DNA of 64,000 bases from Paramecium sonneborni (Eukaryota; Ciliophora; Oligohymenophorea; Peniculida; Parameciidae), in contig CAJJDN010000020.1 of NCBI GenBank assembly GCA_905182985.1, positions 558,441-622,440 on the forward strand, read 5' to 3'. Below are positions 1 to 12,800 of the stretch, in pieces. Positions within the stretch are counted from its first letter, which is position 1; every line of letters begins with the position of its first letter. The notes beneath the pieces are model-generated. The model did no database searches and was not told where the DNA came from. It saw nothing but the letters and a program-made list of their open reading frames with translations. A program made the position numbers and the translations under genes.

Positions 1-1
1 T

Positions 2-459
2 TATTCTATTATTGAAGGCAATCTTGAATTAGGGATTTTTAATGTTGAATAATATTATTTATAATATTTTAGACATCAATTGTCTATAAATTAAAAAGGT
101 GAGATTGTTTATGATCCATATATATATTAGATAGATTCATCTCTTTATAATTATGTTAGTAAAGCAGTGGATTAAATACAAAGTTATTAATTATCAATGA
201 TGACAGACCAGATGGATGCAACTTTAAATATATAACTTATACTTGTAATAATCTTTATATTGGTATTGTTACTTATCTTTGTTATTTATTGGTTACCATT
301 CCTAACTAGTATTAATTCGCAAGTATAATTCAAATATATAAATAGATAAATTAAAATATTCAAATGTTGAACATGATACCAATAGATGTAATTAAGGATA
401 ATAAAACAATTAGAAGATTTTTGAAAAATCTAATAAAAGATATGAATATTTAAGATTGA
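2..459 (+). CDS. C-terminal part of a membrane protein (5' end outside window)
   Basis: The frame is open from position 2 with TAA/TAG as Gln and ends at TGA 457-459. One 23-nt intron (323-345, GTA...TAG) is needed to stay in frame; 107 codons lie before it and 37 plus the stop after it. The visible part is a soluble stretch, then one strongly hydrophobic helix (roughly window residues 76-98), then a short basic tail with an MLNMIPIDVI-like motif and a run of charged residues. Such tails are seen at the C-termini of large ciliate multi-pass membrane proteins, but I cannot name the family. The start and most of the protein are missing. It converges on the next gene with 14 bp between stops. 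Confidence 0.7.
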
Positions 460-473
460 AAACTTTATTTTTA

Positions 474-903
474 TCATTATATATCTATTAAATCTAAAAA
501 TATTTTTCTAAGGCTTTTTCTTCTATAACCCCTTAAAAAAAATTTAACTTATAATTTAAATTCCATTCTTAAATACAAATAATTGGTTCAAAAAAGATTT
601 TCGATTAACGCATAACATTTTCAAAATTTTAAATAATATTATAATTATCTTCCTCTAATTTAGAAATTATGTTGTTAATTAAAATATCATTTAAATCGAT
701 TAATAAAGTCTTTATAAAATGATATTTTTTACAAGATACTGTTTCCTCTTTCCATTGTTTTTGATGTTTAATTATGAATTATATAAAAATTTATAATTAG
801 ATTTTTTTTTAAAAAGAACTGCAAGATGATAAAAAGAAGTAATATATTACTTAAGGTCAAAAATTTAATTTATTTAAATAGGTAAATAAACTATAAAAAG
901 CAT
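474..903 (-). CDS. small hypothetical protein, two introns
   Basis: The minus-strand model starts at ATG 903-901 and stops at TGA 476-474. Two introns are needed, 819-850 (32 nt, ends CAG) and 523-548 (26 nt, ends TAG). Exons total 372 nt, giving 123 aa. The middle exon has the mixed charged/hydrophobic composition of real coding sequence (residues such as WKEETVSCKKY and SKLEEDN). I recognise no domain. The N-terminal 18 residues and the 32-nt intron are the weakest part; without that intron there is no in-frame ATG. Confidence 0.45.
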
Positions 904-1222
904 AAAAGATTGATAATTAAATAATTAAATAAATGAGGAAGTAAGTGTTTAAGAATTAAATAAAGTAAAGAAAATATTTATTTAGATAAATTTCGTTATT
1001 ATGTTAGTTTAAATTTATTTTTATGAGTTGATGTTAAGTAATTATATAAATTTGTTGAATCATAGCGATGTATATCCCGTCCAGATATTTGTTGATAGTG
1101 GAAAATTCTATTCTTAAAAATAAAATAGAAAGTTAAGAAGCTACTAATTAAAAAATCAACAATATAATCATGATGTGATTATTCTGATGATGTCATTTAT
1201 ATTTGATAAATTAAAAGAATAA
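904..1222. other. 319-bp divergent intergenic region, no confident gene
   Basis: The region lies between two divergently transcribed genes and should hold both promoters. It is AT-rich with no recognisable element. A frame in phase with the downstream giant gene stays open from an ATG at 1031. The signal peptide beginning at 1223 argues that the downstream ATG is the true start. Confidence 0.4.
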
Positions 1223-4200
1223 ATGATAAAAATTCGTATACTTCTCTCTCTTTGTGTTATCACAATGGCATAGTGGTAACTTGTTAGTGAAGATTTGCTT
1301 GATTTCTCTGTTTCTGGATCCAAATGGAATTATAGAGACTCATGTGATTGGAATAGTGGAACAATGGGTGGAGGCGGAGGAGGAGGTGGATCAGTTGGGT
1401 AATGCTCTGATAATGATATATAATATATTTATGTAGGTAGCTACAATATTAGAGCCTACTATTCTGTTTTAAATTTACCTCCCCATTATGAGGTCAAAAT
1501 CATAGTGGATGGTTATTTTTTAGATTCTTCTAATAGTAACTTTTATACTGTTGCTTATGATGTCTAAGGATCATCAACATCTACTTATTCACTATAATAT
1601 AAAGATAGTACATTAGGAACTTATCAATCAGTGTGTAAACCATCATGGAATAACTTTGAAATTTAAACATTCATATTGACGTTTAATCATAATGATAATA
1701 GTGAGGTTAGATTTAGGGTGTGTGGAACTAATTTTGGAAGTAGAAATTATGGTACAAGAGGGTTATAAATATATGTTAATAAATGTCATTGGTCCTGTTT
1801 AAAATGTAGTTCTAATAGTGCTGGAAGTTGCTTAGCTTGCTTTACTAACCCATCAGTAACTTTAGGATCAGCTACTACTTGTGGTAATTGTCCAGACAAT
1901 TATTAATTTATTGAATATTTAGATAATGTTAAAAGTTGTGAGATTGAATGTCATTATTATCGAATTCCAGATTCTAATAAAGTATGCTAATTTAATGAAA
2001 GTATTTAATTAAATTATATTAGATATGCTTCCTTATACAACACACTTTGATACTACAACTTTTAGTTCTACATCTCCTTGGGTCTTCGTTCCAGACCCTA
2101 TAAGTTATAATTTGCTTTTTTCTTAAAAGATAAGCACAATTCCTTGCTAAACTAGCAAAAACTATGTTGGACCATTTTCATATAATGAAGGATTTAGTTT
2201 AACCTTATCCATCCCTTATAACATATCTTATATACGATTTAGAGCTACAATTATAAAACTTAATAATTGGGCAGATTATTCAGCTGTTCATGTATTATTA
2301 GATGGTATAGAATTTGCATCAGTCTACACTTTAACTTAGGTTCTTACAGGTCGAAATGCTGATAAATTATACACAGATTCAAATTGTACAAGTCCTACTG
2401 TAGGATATTATAGATTAGAGGCTAAATTAAAATCGAATATTACGAATCCAATTTTAACCTTATAAGGATCAATGGAGTATATATTAATTAATAATCAACA
2501 GTACATTTGGTTCATAGTCTTGGGGTTTCAGAGATGTTGTAATGGATATTATGAAATGTCAATAATCATGTAGTTGGTGTGATTTTGATTTAAAATGCTA
2601 TTCTTGTTCAACAGGATTTCTATATAAAAATAGATGTGTACCTAGTTGTCCTTCATATGGAATTTAAACAACAGGAGTTTGTAAAGATTTGGATGAAGTA
2701 GTTGAAAGTATATTTTATATATTAAATTTTAGATTCTAGATATGCGATAAAAGCATTTTACGATTCATCTAATACAACAGACACAGATGTAAGTACTATT
2801 ATTGGAACAGTTTCAAATGATGCAGCTGATTTTAAAACTACAGATCGTTTTTTAGGAACTAATATTGATATTTATTTTAGCTACTATTTAGGGAAAAGAG
2901 TATTGGGTGGTCCATTAGTTTGGTACAAAGGGAGATTTAATAAACCTATTGTTTCAAATCCACATTATAGCATTAGATTCAAATTTATGTTAATTTTCGG
3001 AGATGATTTTACTGGAAATTTTTAGTATACAATAGGAGGATTTTCAGCTACATTATCTAGAACTGGATTACCAGATGCAAGCCCAAATGTTGGTAAAAAC
3101 ACTAATGATAAATATATTTTGGTTGATAGGACAGAACTACACACTGCATTAAGTTTTACTGCAGACCTTAGATGTAGTTCGACAACAGGTTAAATAAAAG
3201 ATAGTTTTTGCCTTATTTATGATTATTTCATTCTGATTTTAGAAGTAAATGATAAATATTAATTAGTGTACTTAATATTGTACTTCCTGTACTGGTCCTA
3301 CATGGGCATAATGTTCAGGTAAATAAACATTACCAGCTGGAATGTCATCACCTTCAACATGCATTAATAATTCTTACTATTTAGATGAAACTGTTACTCC
3401 TGCCGTTTGTCGTGCATGTACTCCAATTTATTGTTAAGAATGTTTAAATTCCTATATATGTACTAAATGTGATACCAATTTCTATTTATAAAATGGAAAT
3501 TGTCAATGCTATCCTTGGACATATTTAACAAATACAAATACATGTGCAAACTGTCATACTTAATGTGATTCTTGTTATGGTCCTAATTCTAATCAATGTT
3601 TGTCCTGTAAAAGTTCTTAACATCGATTTTTGAATAATAACTAATGTGTTTGTTAAAGTAATTACTATGATAATGGAATAAATGATAAGTGCTAATCTAT
3701 TTGTGGAGATATGATAGTAACTGAAGGAGAAGATTGTGATGATGGTAACACAATTAGGTTTGATGGATGTAATAATTGTAAATATGAATGCTAAAAAGAA
3801 TGTTAAGTTTGTGTTAATGGATAATGTTCAGTTTGTTCTGCTGGTTATACTCTTTAGAAAACAATGAAAAGATGTTTTCCTACTTGTGGAAATAATTCTA
3901 TTGTTAGTGAAGAATAATGTGAAGATAATAATCTAACTCCTTATGATGGTTGTTTTAATTGTTAATTTTAATGTTAATCCTAATGCACAAATTGCATATA
4001 TGGTAAATGTTACGAATGTAATAATTCAATCGGTTATTATATTAATTTGACTAATTTTAAATGTGTTACTATCTGTGGAGATTTAATTGTTGCAGGTGGA
4101 GAAATGTGTGATGATGGAAACAATAATCCATTTGATGGATGTAATAGTTGTGCCTATTCATGCAACTCTTTTTGTGATTTATGCATTATGGGCATTTGTA

Positions 4201-7200
4201 CTAAATGCAAATAAGGATTCTAATTATTAAATAAAAATGGTTAATGCGCCCCTATTTGTGGAGACAAAATTGTCACATACTCTGAAGAGTGTGATGATGG
4301 TAACTTAATTAATTATGATGGATGTGATTCATGTGATTTAACCTGTTAAGTATAATGTACATCTTGCATTTTTGGAAATTGTTATGAATGCAATACACCA
4401 AGTTATTAATTAAATTAAAAACTCAAGAAGTGTACTCCAATTTGTGGGGATAATGTTCTATCTCCATTAAATGAATAATGTGACGATGGTAACTAAACAT
4501 TTGAAGATGGGTGCTTTTAGTGTAAATATGAATGTTAAGCTGAATGTTAAACCTGTGCAGCAGGTATTTGTTATAGTTGCTAAAAAAATTATTATCTAAG
4601 CGCTGAAAATAAATGTCTACCTATTTGTGGGGATGGAGTTATTTCTAAATATGAATACTGTGATGATTACAACTTTGTTATTGAAGATGGATGCTCAAAC
4701 TGTGCTTTTTAATGTGAAAAATCTTGTATTCAATGTTTATTTGGAATTTGCCTATCCTGTTAAAGTGGATACTATTTAAACTAATCAAAAAGAAAATGTT
4801 TTCCTATTTGTGGGGACAACATAATTTTAGGGGATGAACAATGTGATGTCGGTATTATTCAATTTGATGATACTATTAAAAATAACACTGGATGTATTAG
4901 CTGCCAATTAAAATGTTCACCTTAATGTGAAATTTGTACATAAGGTTTATGCTTAAAATGCAGAGAATCTTTAGGATGGTATTTAGATAAAAACACTTCC
5001 TCTTGTTACAGTCGTTGTGGAGATTCAATAATTACTGATTATGAGTAATGTGAGGATTTAAACTCTTAATTAAATGATGGATGTGATCAGTGCGTATTTT
5101 CATGCTAGGATTAATGTTCAATATGTCTTTTTGGATTATGTTAGAAATGCAAAGCAGGATATACTTTAATTAACAAAAAATGCATTTCAATATGTGGAGA
5201 TGGAATAATTGCTGGAAATGAAGAATGTGATACAGGTTTAATTACTTTTGATGGATTGGAATGCGTAAATTGTAAATACAAATGTTCAGAAGGCTGTAAT
5301 AATTGTGTTTAAGGCAAGTGTTTGGAATGTAAAAATACAATAGGATGGTATCAAAATTTAAATGCTTAATGTGAATCAAAATGTGGCGATTTAATTGTCA
5401 GTGAAAATGAAAATTGTGATACAAATACACAATCATGTGAAAGTTGTAATTTTGTTTGTGATGATAATTGTGATCAGTGTAAATTTGGAATTTGCTAATC
5501 TTGTTAAATAGGATATAAATTATTACTGAATAAATGTATTAGTATTTGTGGAGATTCAATTTTAACAAATATAGAAGATTGTGAAAATGATGACATCATT
5601 CCTTTTGATGGTTGTTATTTATGTAATTTTCAATGTTAAAGTGTATGTTAATAATGTATTAATGGCGAATGCACATCTTGTGATGAGATTACTGGATGGT
5701 ATCTCTAAAATAAAAGATGTGAAACAAAATGTGGAGATGGAATAGTAGCAGGATTAGAAGAATGTGATATAAGTTTAGATTTTGATAATGGAGATTTTTC
5801 AAGAAACAAGTGTTTTAATTGTCAATTTTCATGTGTTTCAAATTGTATCAATTGTAATAGAGGAATATGCAACCAATGTTAAAATGGCTTCGCTTTAAAT
5901 GATTTAAATGAATGTGAAAGTATTTGTGGAGACTAAATTAATTAAGATCTTGAAGACTGTGATGATGATAACTTGGATGCATTTGATGGTTGTTTTTAAT
6001 GTCAATATGATTGTTCTGCAGAATGTTAGTAGTGTACAAATGGATAATGTCAGTTGTGCTAATAAGGTTTCTATTTGGATAATACTAATTGGTAATGTAA
6101 ATCTATTTGTGGAGATATGAAAGTCACTTAATATGAGGAGTGTGATGATGGTAATGATATACCTTATGATGGATGCTATAAATGCAAATATTCTTGTACA
6201 TAAGATTGTGATAATTGTGTGAAAGGAGTTTGTTTAAGTTGTAATTTAGGGTATGTGCTCTCGTTTCCTAAATGTACATCTGATTGTAGCAATTTAAATG
6301 ATGGATATATTTAGGATAATTGTTATAAAAAAGAATGCTAAAAAGAATGTTTAATTTGCATAAATGGTTACTGCTTTTAGTGTTAAAATGGATGGTATTG
6401 GAATCAAGTAGAATATACTTGTGAAAGTATGTGTGGAGATGAAATAATAGTTGGATTAGAATAATGTGATAAATCATAAGTTTTATAAAGGAATGAGTCT
6501 TTTTGTAATAGTTATTGTTAATTCGCATGTCCATAATATTGTACAACTTGTTCGTTTGGTATTTGCCATTAATGTTAAATGGGATATAATTTGGTGGAAA
6601 ATGAATGTTAGAATCAATGTGGTGATGCTATTATAACAGAAATAGAACAATGTGATGATGGTAATAATGAAGCATTTGATGGATGCTTTAAATGTTCTTT
6701 TGATTGTTAAAAATAATGTGCTTTATGTATTAAAGGAAAATGTGAGATGTGTTAATAAGGTTATGAATTGAATAATGGAAGTTGTTCTCCAGTATGTGGA
6801 GATGGAATTGTTACTATAGATGAATATTGTGATGATCTCAATTCAATAAAATTTGATGGTTGTAATTAATGTAAATATGAATGTGATTAGAACTGTATTT
6901 TTTGTGAATTTGGTAAATGTATATTTTGTTCAAATGGATTTTATTTGTAAGGTTAGATATGTTTATCAATTTGTGGAGATGGTCTAATAGTTGGAAATGA
7001 GTAATGCGATGATAGTAATTTAATTAATGAAGATGGATGTTTTGAATGCCATTATTCTTGTCAATAATAATGTATAAATTGCTAATATGGATCATGTATA
7101 TTATGTGATTAGGAAAAGGGCTGGCATTTAACATCTTAAGGAAATTGTTAACCTATTTGTGGAGATTAAATAATAGCAGGATTAGAATAATGTGACGATG

Positions 7201-9668
7201 GTAATGAAATTAATTTTGATGGTTGTTATGAATGTGAATTCATATGTTAAGAACCATGTACAAAATGTATTAATGGTTAATGTTTTGAATGTAATACTCC
7301 AGGTTGGAGATTAGAAAACTATTTTTGTTGGGAAATTTGTGGTGATGCACTCAAAGTAGGAATTGAATAATGTGACGATGGAAACGATGTGCCTTATGAT
7401 GGATGCTTTTAATGTAAAACTTAATGTGAAGAAGCTTGTACTGTTTGTTAGGATGGATAATGTTTATAATGTACATTTGGTTGGTAATTAAATGATAAAC
7501 ACAGATGTGGAACAATTTGTGGAGATAATTATGTTATCCCTAAATTTGAAGATTGCGATGATGGTAATCTATTGCCATTTGATGGATGTTATGAATGCAG
7601 TTATTAGTGTGTTTAGTATTGTACTGATTGTAGAAAAGATGTTTGTTATGAATGTAATACACCTGGTTGGACTTATGATGAAAAAACTTAATTATGTGTT
7701 CCTATTTGTGGAGATGGAGAGGTTAATGGATATGAATAATGTGATGATGGCAATCTCATCGAAAATGATGGATGTAGTAATACTTGTGAATTTTAATGTC
7801 ATCTTGCTTGTCTTATTTGTGATAATGGTAAATGTTTAGAATGTGATCACTATTTGGGATATTTTAAATAAAATAAATAATGTTCATCAGCATGTGGAGA
7901 TGGGTTGTTTGAATAGTACACTGAATAGTGTGATGATGGAAATCTTATCAATTAAGATGGTTGTGACAAAAATTGTAAAGTTGAACTCGATTGGTATTGT
8001 AAAAATGAAGCCTTACAAATTAGTATATGTATCTATAAAAAATAACCAAATATTCAATTAAAGCTATTATCATAACAAGAAAATGTATCTGAAATTGAAG
8101 TTACATTCTCAACTTAAATGATGTTATAATCTAACTTTGTTTTAATAGAAAATGAAAACAATTTTATTACTATAGAATAAGCACTTTTCTTAGTCAGAGT
8201 AGATGAATTGACGAATACAGATTATGATTACAAAATAGAACCTGTTGTTGGTGTTTCAGATTTTCCTTAAGATATTAAATATATCATAAAGTTGAATCTT
8301 CTAAATAATGTGTCATTTGATTAAATCAGTGTTTTTGTTATTGTCGATAAAAGACTCATTGTAACAGAAGATTATGTTGATTTAGACTTAAACTCAGCAC
8401 ATTTAAGAATAGAAGTTCCTTTTATACAAAGTGATGTTTCTCAAACAGTTATAGAACTATTTTCAAACACCAATGAAGTTTCTATGTATGTAGCAACAGG
8501 TGTTTCGCTGATTAGTATATTTTCATCAGGTTATTCAAATCTCTTTATGACTCTTGATACTATTTAATATCTTTATTACACTAGATATATCAATTTGGAT
8601 TTTCCTGAAAACTTACAAAAAAATATGGATAATTTAAAAAAAGCTTCTCCAAGTTAATTTGTGTAAAATAAACTAAGCTAAACGGCATTACCTTAAAGCA
8701 TTAGTATCTAACCTAACTAAACAGTTGAAGGAATGCCTCATAAATTTAAATAGGATAATTTATAATACTAATTTTTTTCAAATATCAAAATAACTCTAGT
8801 CTCTATGTCAGCAGGTCTGAGTATTTTCATAACAACTTTAACATTATCCAAGTTGCTTCATTTAATTCCACCACATAAACTAAATGATTTAGGTACTATA
8901 ATTGGAGGAGGAATTTTAAAAGTTCGATAGAAATGTACTAAGATTTCTAATGATTTTGTTTACTCTGGTGCTATTAGATTAGTAACAATAAATTTTTATG
9001 AAATGCAATTTGCTTCATTATTATAACTAACTCATATTGATTCCACTTCTTATAGTGATATTGCCAATTCAGGTGGTGCTGCTGCTACTTTAGCCTTTAC
9101 TTTTGCATTTACTAGCATTCTTGTTCATAGAATAAGATAGATCTAAACTAAATAATCTTTCACCATGAAACATTCCATTCGCACTCTATTACAACAAGAT
9201 AATAAAGAACTTTAAAAATCAACGTGGTCAATGCAATATAATACAATCTTGCTTATGAAAAAAACCTTTTACATGTTTACTATTGTTTGTTTCTAAAATT
9301 AAGGTCTTTATTAAACTATTGGTGTTGCTACATAAGCAGCAGCATTTGCTACATATATGGCTGTATCTGCACCATTTTCAAATAACGAAGATTAAATCAA
9401 ATAAATGATAACAGAATTAGGAATGCTTGCTAATTCTCTAAGTTTTTGTACATACTATACACACCAATACTTCTAAATATCAAAAGAGAGCTTAAATTAA
9501 GTGGGATGGTTTAATATAGGTATTTTTACAACTGTATTAACTTCTAACTTGGCAGTTGATGTTATTACTTAAATGAAAGTTTTCTATAAAAAAGCTAAGA
9601 AATTGTTTAATAAACTTATAGAATCTTAAATGCCTTCATAGTCAAGAGTCTAACCTATTTTTGTCTGA
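1223..9668 (+). CDS. giant secreted/surface protein with DUF4215-type cysteine repeats and membrane C-terminus
   Basis: ATG 1223-1225 opens with a signal peptide (MIKIRILLSLCVITMA). Four introns fit: 2001-2022, 2477-2501, 2708-2732 and 3245-3266 (22-25 nt). The coding total is 8352 nt, or 2783 aa, ending at TGA 9666-9668. Order: signal peptide; a poly-Gly run near residue 50; a non-repetitive extracellular part with Cys clusters (to about residue 800); about 23 tandem cysteine units of the form CGD...ECDDGN...DGC..C...C..C..C..G.C..C (3.7-8.0 kb); a Cys-poor region; then several hydrophobic segments (8.78-9.6 kb) and an SRVQPIFV tail. The unit matches the DUF4215/Myxococcus cysteine-rich repeat pattern. 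It is probably surface-anchored with a huge disulfide-rich ectodomain; ligand and role are unknown. A paralogue sits at 58191-64000 in the opposite orientation. Confidence 0.88.
3697..7980 (+). repeat. array of about 23 DUF4215-type cysteine repeats (coding)
   Basis: Units of about 180 nt recur in frame, each starting with codons for (I/K/V)CGD and containing C(D/E)DGN, DGC and spaced Cys pairs. One unit near 6285-6340 has lost the CGD head (it reads DCSNLNDGY), and several lack the DGN (for example around 5400-5450). The units are diverged rather than identical, so this is an old protein-level repeat, not a recent satellite. Confidence 0.85.
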
Positions 9669-9833
9669 ATTATATATATTTTTTAAGAAGCTTCTATTAT
9701 TTATGTTTATTTATTTTCACATCATATACCATTTCAAGCTTACTGGTCAACAATTCGAAGTAATTGTAATTTAAATATTTTTTCAATTCTTTTATTGATT
9801 TTTTTTTAATAAAATTTTGTAAAATTTTTAGAT

Positions 9834-12800
9834 ATGAAAATATTATTCTGGTTGATCTCGTAGTGTTATTTGTGGTTACCTCGAAAAATTTAGAAGTCTG
9901 TATAAAAATCTTTATTGTTACAACAGGGTATTGATTAAACCCAAAAAGTATAATTTCAAAATTAAACTAGATTGAGTTTTCAAATGGAGAAGTATAAAAG
10001 ATCACCAATTTTGAAATTGCAAGCAATAATATCAAATTAATTAGTGTATGGAAATGTTTTACTTTTTTAGATTAATACTATTATAGCGATATTTATTTAA
10101 AAAATAATAAGCATTGAGAATATTATAGTACTTGGAATTCTGATAATACTATTATCTGGAAAAAGTTATCATTATGATAAAAAAGAAGAAATTATTGTTT
10201 ATTACACACTTTTTTGTTATCTCTTTAATCTATTAATATCTATAGTAAATATTTTAATAATTGCTTTTTAACGAATGATATAATAAAATACAATTAACTC
10301 TTAAAAATGCACAATAATAGCTAAATTTCCAGATGTTTCAGCCAAAAAACTTTAAAATTTAAACATTGAGTAAATTAAATAAATTATCATTTTAATAGAT
10401 TACATTCATATGAAACAATTTCTTGGAGTTAATTAACAGTTGGTCATATTATTTGTTTATAATAAAATGAGTAGAGTCCTGCTGATTTATTGATTCTTGA
10501 TTCTAGCAAAGAATAGGTTTTAATAAACTTTGATTAAAGAACTCCATGTTCTTGCACATTTGTTAGCTTAAATTAAACGATAAAAGGAAATATATTAGAC
10601 TTTAAAACAAAATTAAGTGGGACTATTTAATTCACTATTACAGACCTTTAAATATAAGGTACTATAAAATTGAAAAATGATCCAAAACTTACTCCTTTTA
10701 CTAAAAAGAATATGATTTAAAGAGGAGAAATATTGGATTCAGTTGATTGGATATTTGGTATGGTAATTAGAGTAGGGAATGATTGTATAGCTTAATCTAA
10801 TTTCTCTAATGAAAATTTCATGCATTCTAGTTGGATAAATAGTATTTATTAGGAAATAATATTTATTTGCATTATTTTGCTTTTAATTATATTTGTTCCA
10901 AATATCATTTATTATTCATTTTAATCTTATGAGAACTATTTTTTTAGCAGTATTACTTATTGTTTATTAATAATCCCTTAAAATTTATTATGGTTGAATT
11001 AATTATGGTTTCTTATTAATATGATAATAAACAATAGAATTTTTAATAAACATTAAAATAACCCTAATGGTTAATAAAGTTCTATTTATAATTTATCTAG
11101 TGAAATAAGTGAAAATCAAATAATTTCTGAAAATGATAAAAAAGTGCTATTACCAATTTAGAAGCAATTTAAGATAAATCTTTTACCAGTTAAACAAGTT
11201 GAATTTGCTGTTAATAAAAAAAAGAAAAAAGTTTTCAAAGGATTTTTAACATTTTCAGCAAAAAATATCTTAGATATGATAAAAGGAGATATGATCTTAT
11301 TAGATAATCCATAATAAATATTTAAAGATAAACCATAAATAATGTAAATAATTACTAAAAATTAAAAATAATATATTTTTAATTATACTAAATTATAAGA
11401 ATTAGTCAAAAAGGCATCTCCTACATTAAAAAAAAATTATGAAAAGTTAATAATTGATACAAATAGATAGTAAACCAATGATGAATAGAAAATACAGGAT
11501 TTAGATTATTTATTAGCTGAGAAAAAAATGCCAGATTTAAGAAATTCTAATGAAGGTCTACATTAAATTAAAAAACTCTAATTGACATCTAGGGAGGAAC
11601 TTGAAAATAAAACATTATTAGGTGTATAAAAACAATAATTGCCAAAAAAAAAAAGTACAAGATATATCTTTGATTAATCTTTTGCATAAAAATCATCAGA
11701 GAGAATTGACTCTATGAAAGATCTTAATAAATAAAATAATAATGCCTCTAATAGCAATATTACACCACCAGGTTCTTTATAGAAATAAAGAAGCTAATTT
11801 TTTGGGAGAGGAGGAACTTTAATAAAATAATTTAATAATAATTCTTCTCACTAAACTTCTCTAATTAAATAAAATGAAGAATAAGGAACAGACAGATTAA
11901 TTGGAGATTATTTTAATGAATAAGATTTTATTGATCAGTTGTATAAAAAGGATGATACTCTTCATAATGAAATTTTATTGATGATTTTAATTACTAACAA
12001 TATTTTAAGTGTTTTTGATGATCAAACTAGAAAACTCTAATTTTAATTTGGGAATAAATTTGATGAATCATTATTAGAATTCACAAAAATTTTCAACTAT
12101 TAATTATTATGCAGTACTGAGATTGAAAATTCAAGATTAGATTATAAATTAAAAAGTTATATAAAAAAAGTAATTTCTATTGAAAATTAAGTGAAAGTCT
12201 TTGAAATTTTGGCTTTTTTAGAGCCTACAGAAAATAGAAAAAATACTCTATCTGTTTTGGTAAGGGATCCTGAATCATTTTTATTAGAAGAGGGTTCAAT
12301 TTTATATACAAGAATTTAGACTAATGAATTAAAAGATAATATTAAAGGAAATAATGATTCACTTAATAAAAAACCAGAATATTATTACTAATATAACGAA
12401 TAACTATAAGAATTATTATGGGATGGATAATCAACTTTTATATACACAAAACGTTAGTTGAACCATGATCAAACATAAGAATTTTTATAAAAATTGTCAT
12501 AATTGCATGATGCTTATGGAAACAGATCTTCAGAAATTGAAATCGAATACTAAAAATTAGAATAATAAAATGAAATTTTTTTTTGCATAGGCATAAGATC
12601 AGGTTATCATAGTAACTAAATTCAAATTTCATAGAATGAATTAAATGTAGACTCTTTGAAAGAAGATAAGCTTTTTTAATCTCTCTCTATGTAAAATATC
12701 AAAATCTGCTTAACTACATCAAAGTCTTATGAAGATTTGATTATATTTCTTAGATCACATTAAGTTGCTTAAAAAGAATAGATTGTTCATTTTTATGAAA

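Noticed and set aside
1031..1222. In-frame upstream extension of the first giant gene
   Set aside because: The signal peptide starts cleanly at 1223; an extension would bury it. Kept only as an alternative.
7492..8061. Plus-strand Met/Val-rich frames inside the first giant gene
   Set aside because: Out-of-frame reading of the DUF4215 repeats; the true frame has regular Cys spacing.
10440..10490. A 20-nt intron (GTTTATAATAAAATGAGTAG) in the cyclase gene
   Set aside because: Once the 29-nt intron at 10370-10398 is used, the frame runs through this segment and gives the expected LQQNEQSPADLL motif.
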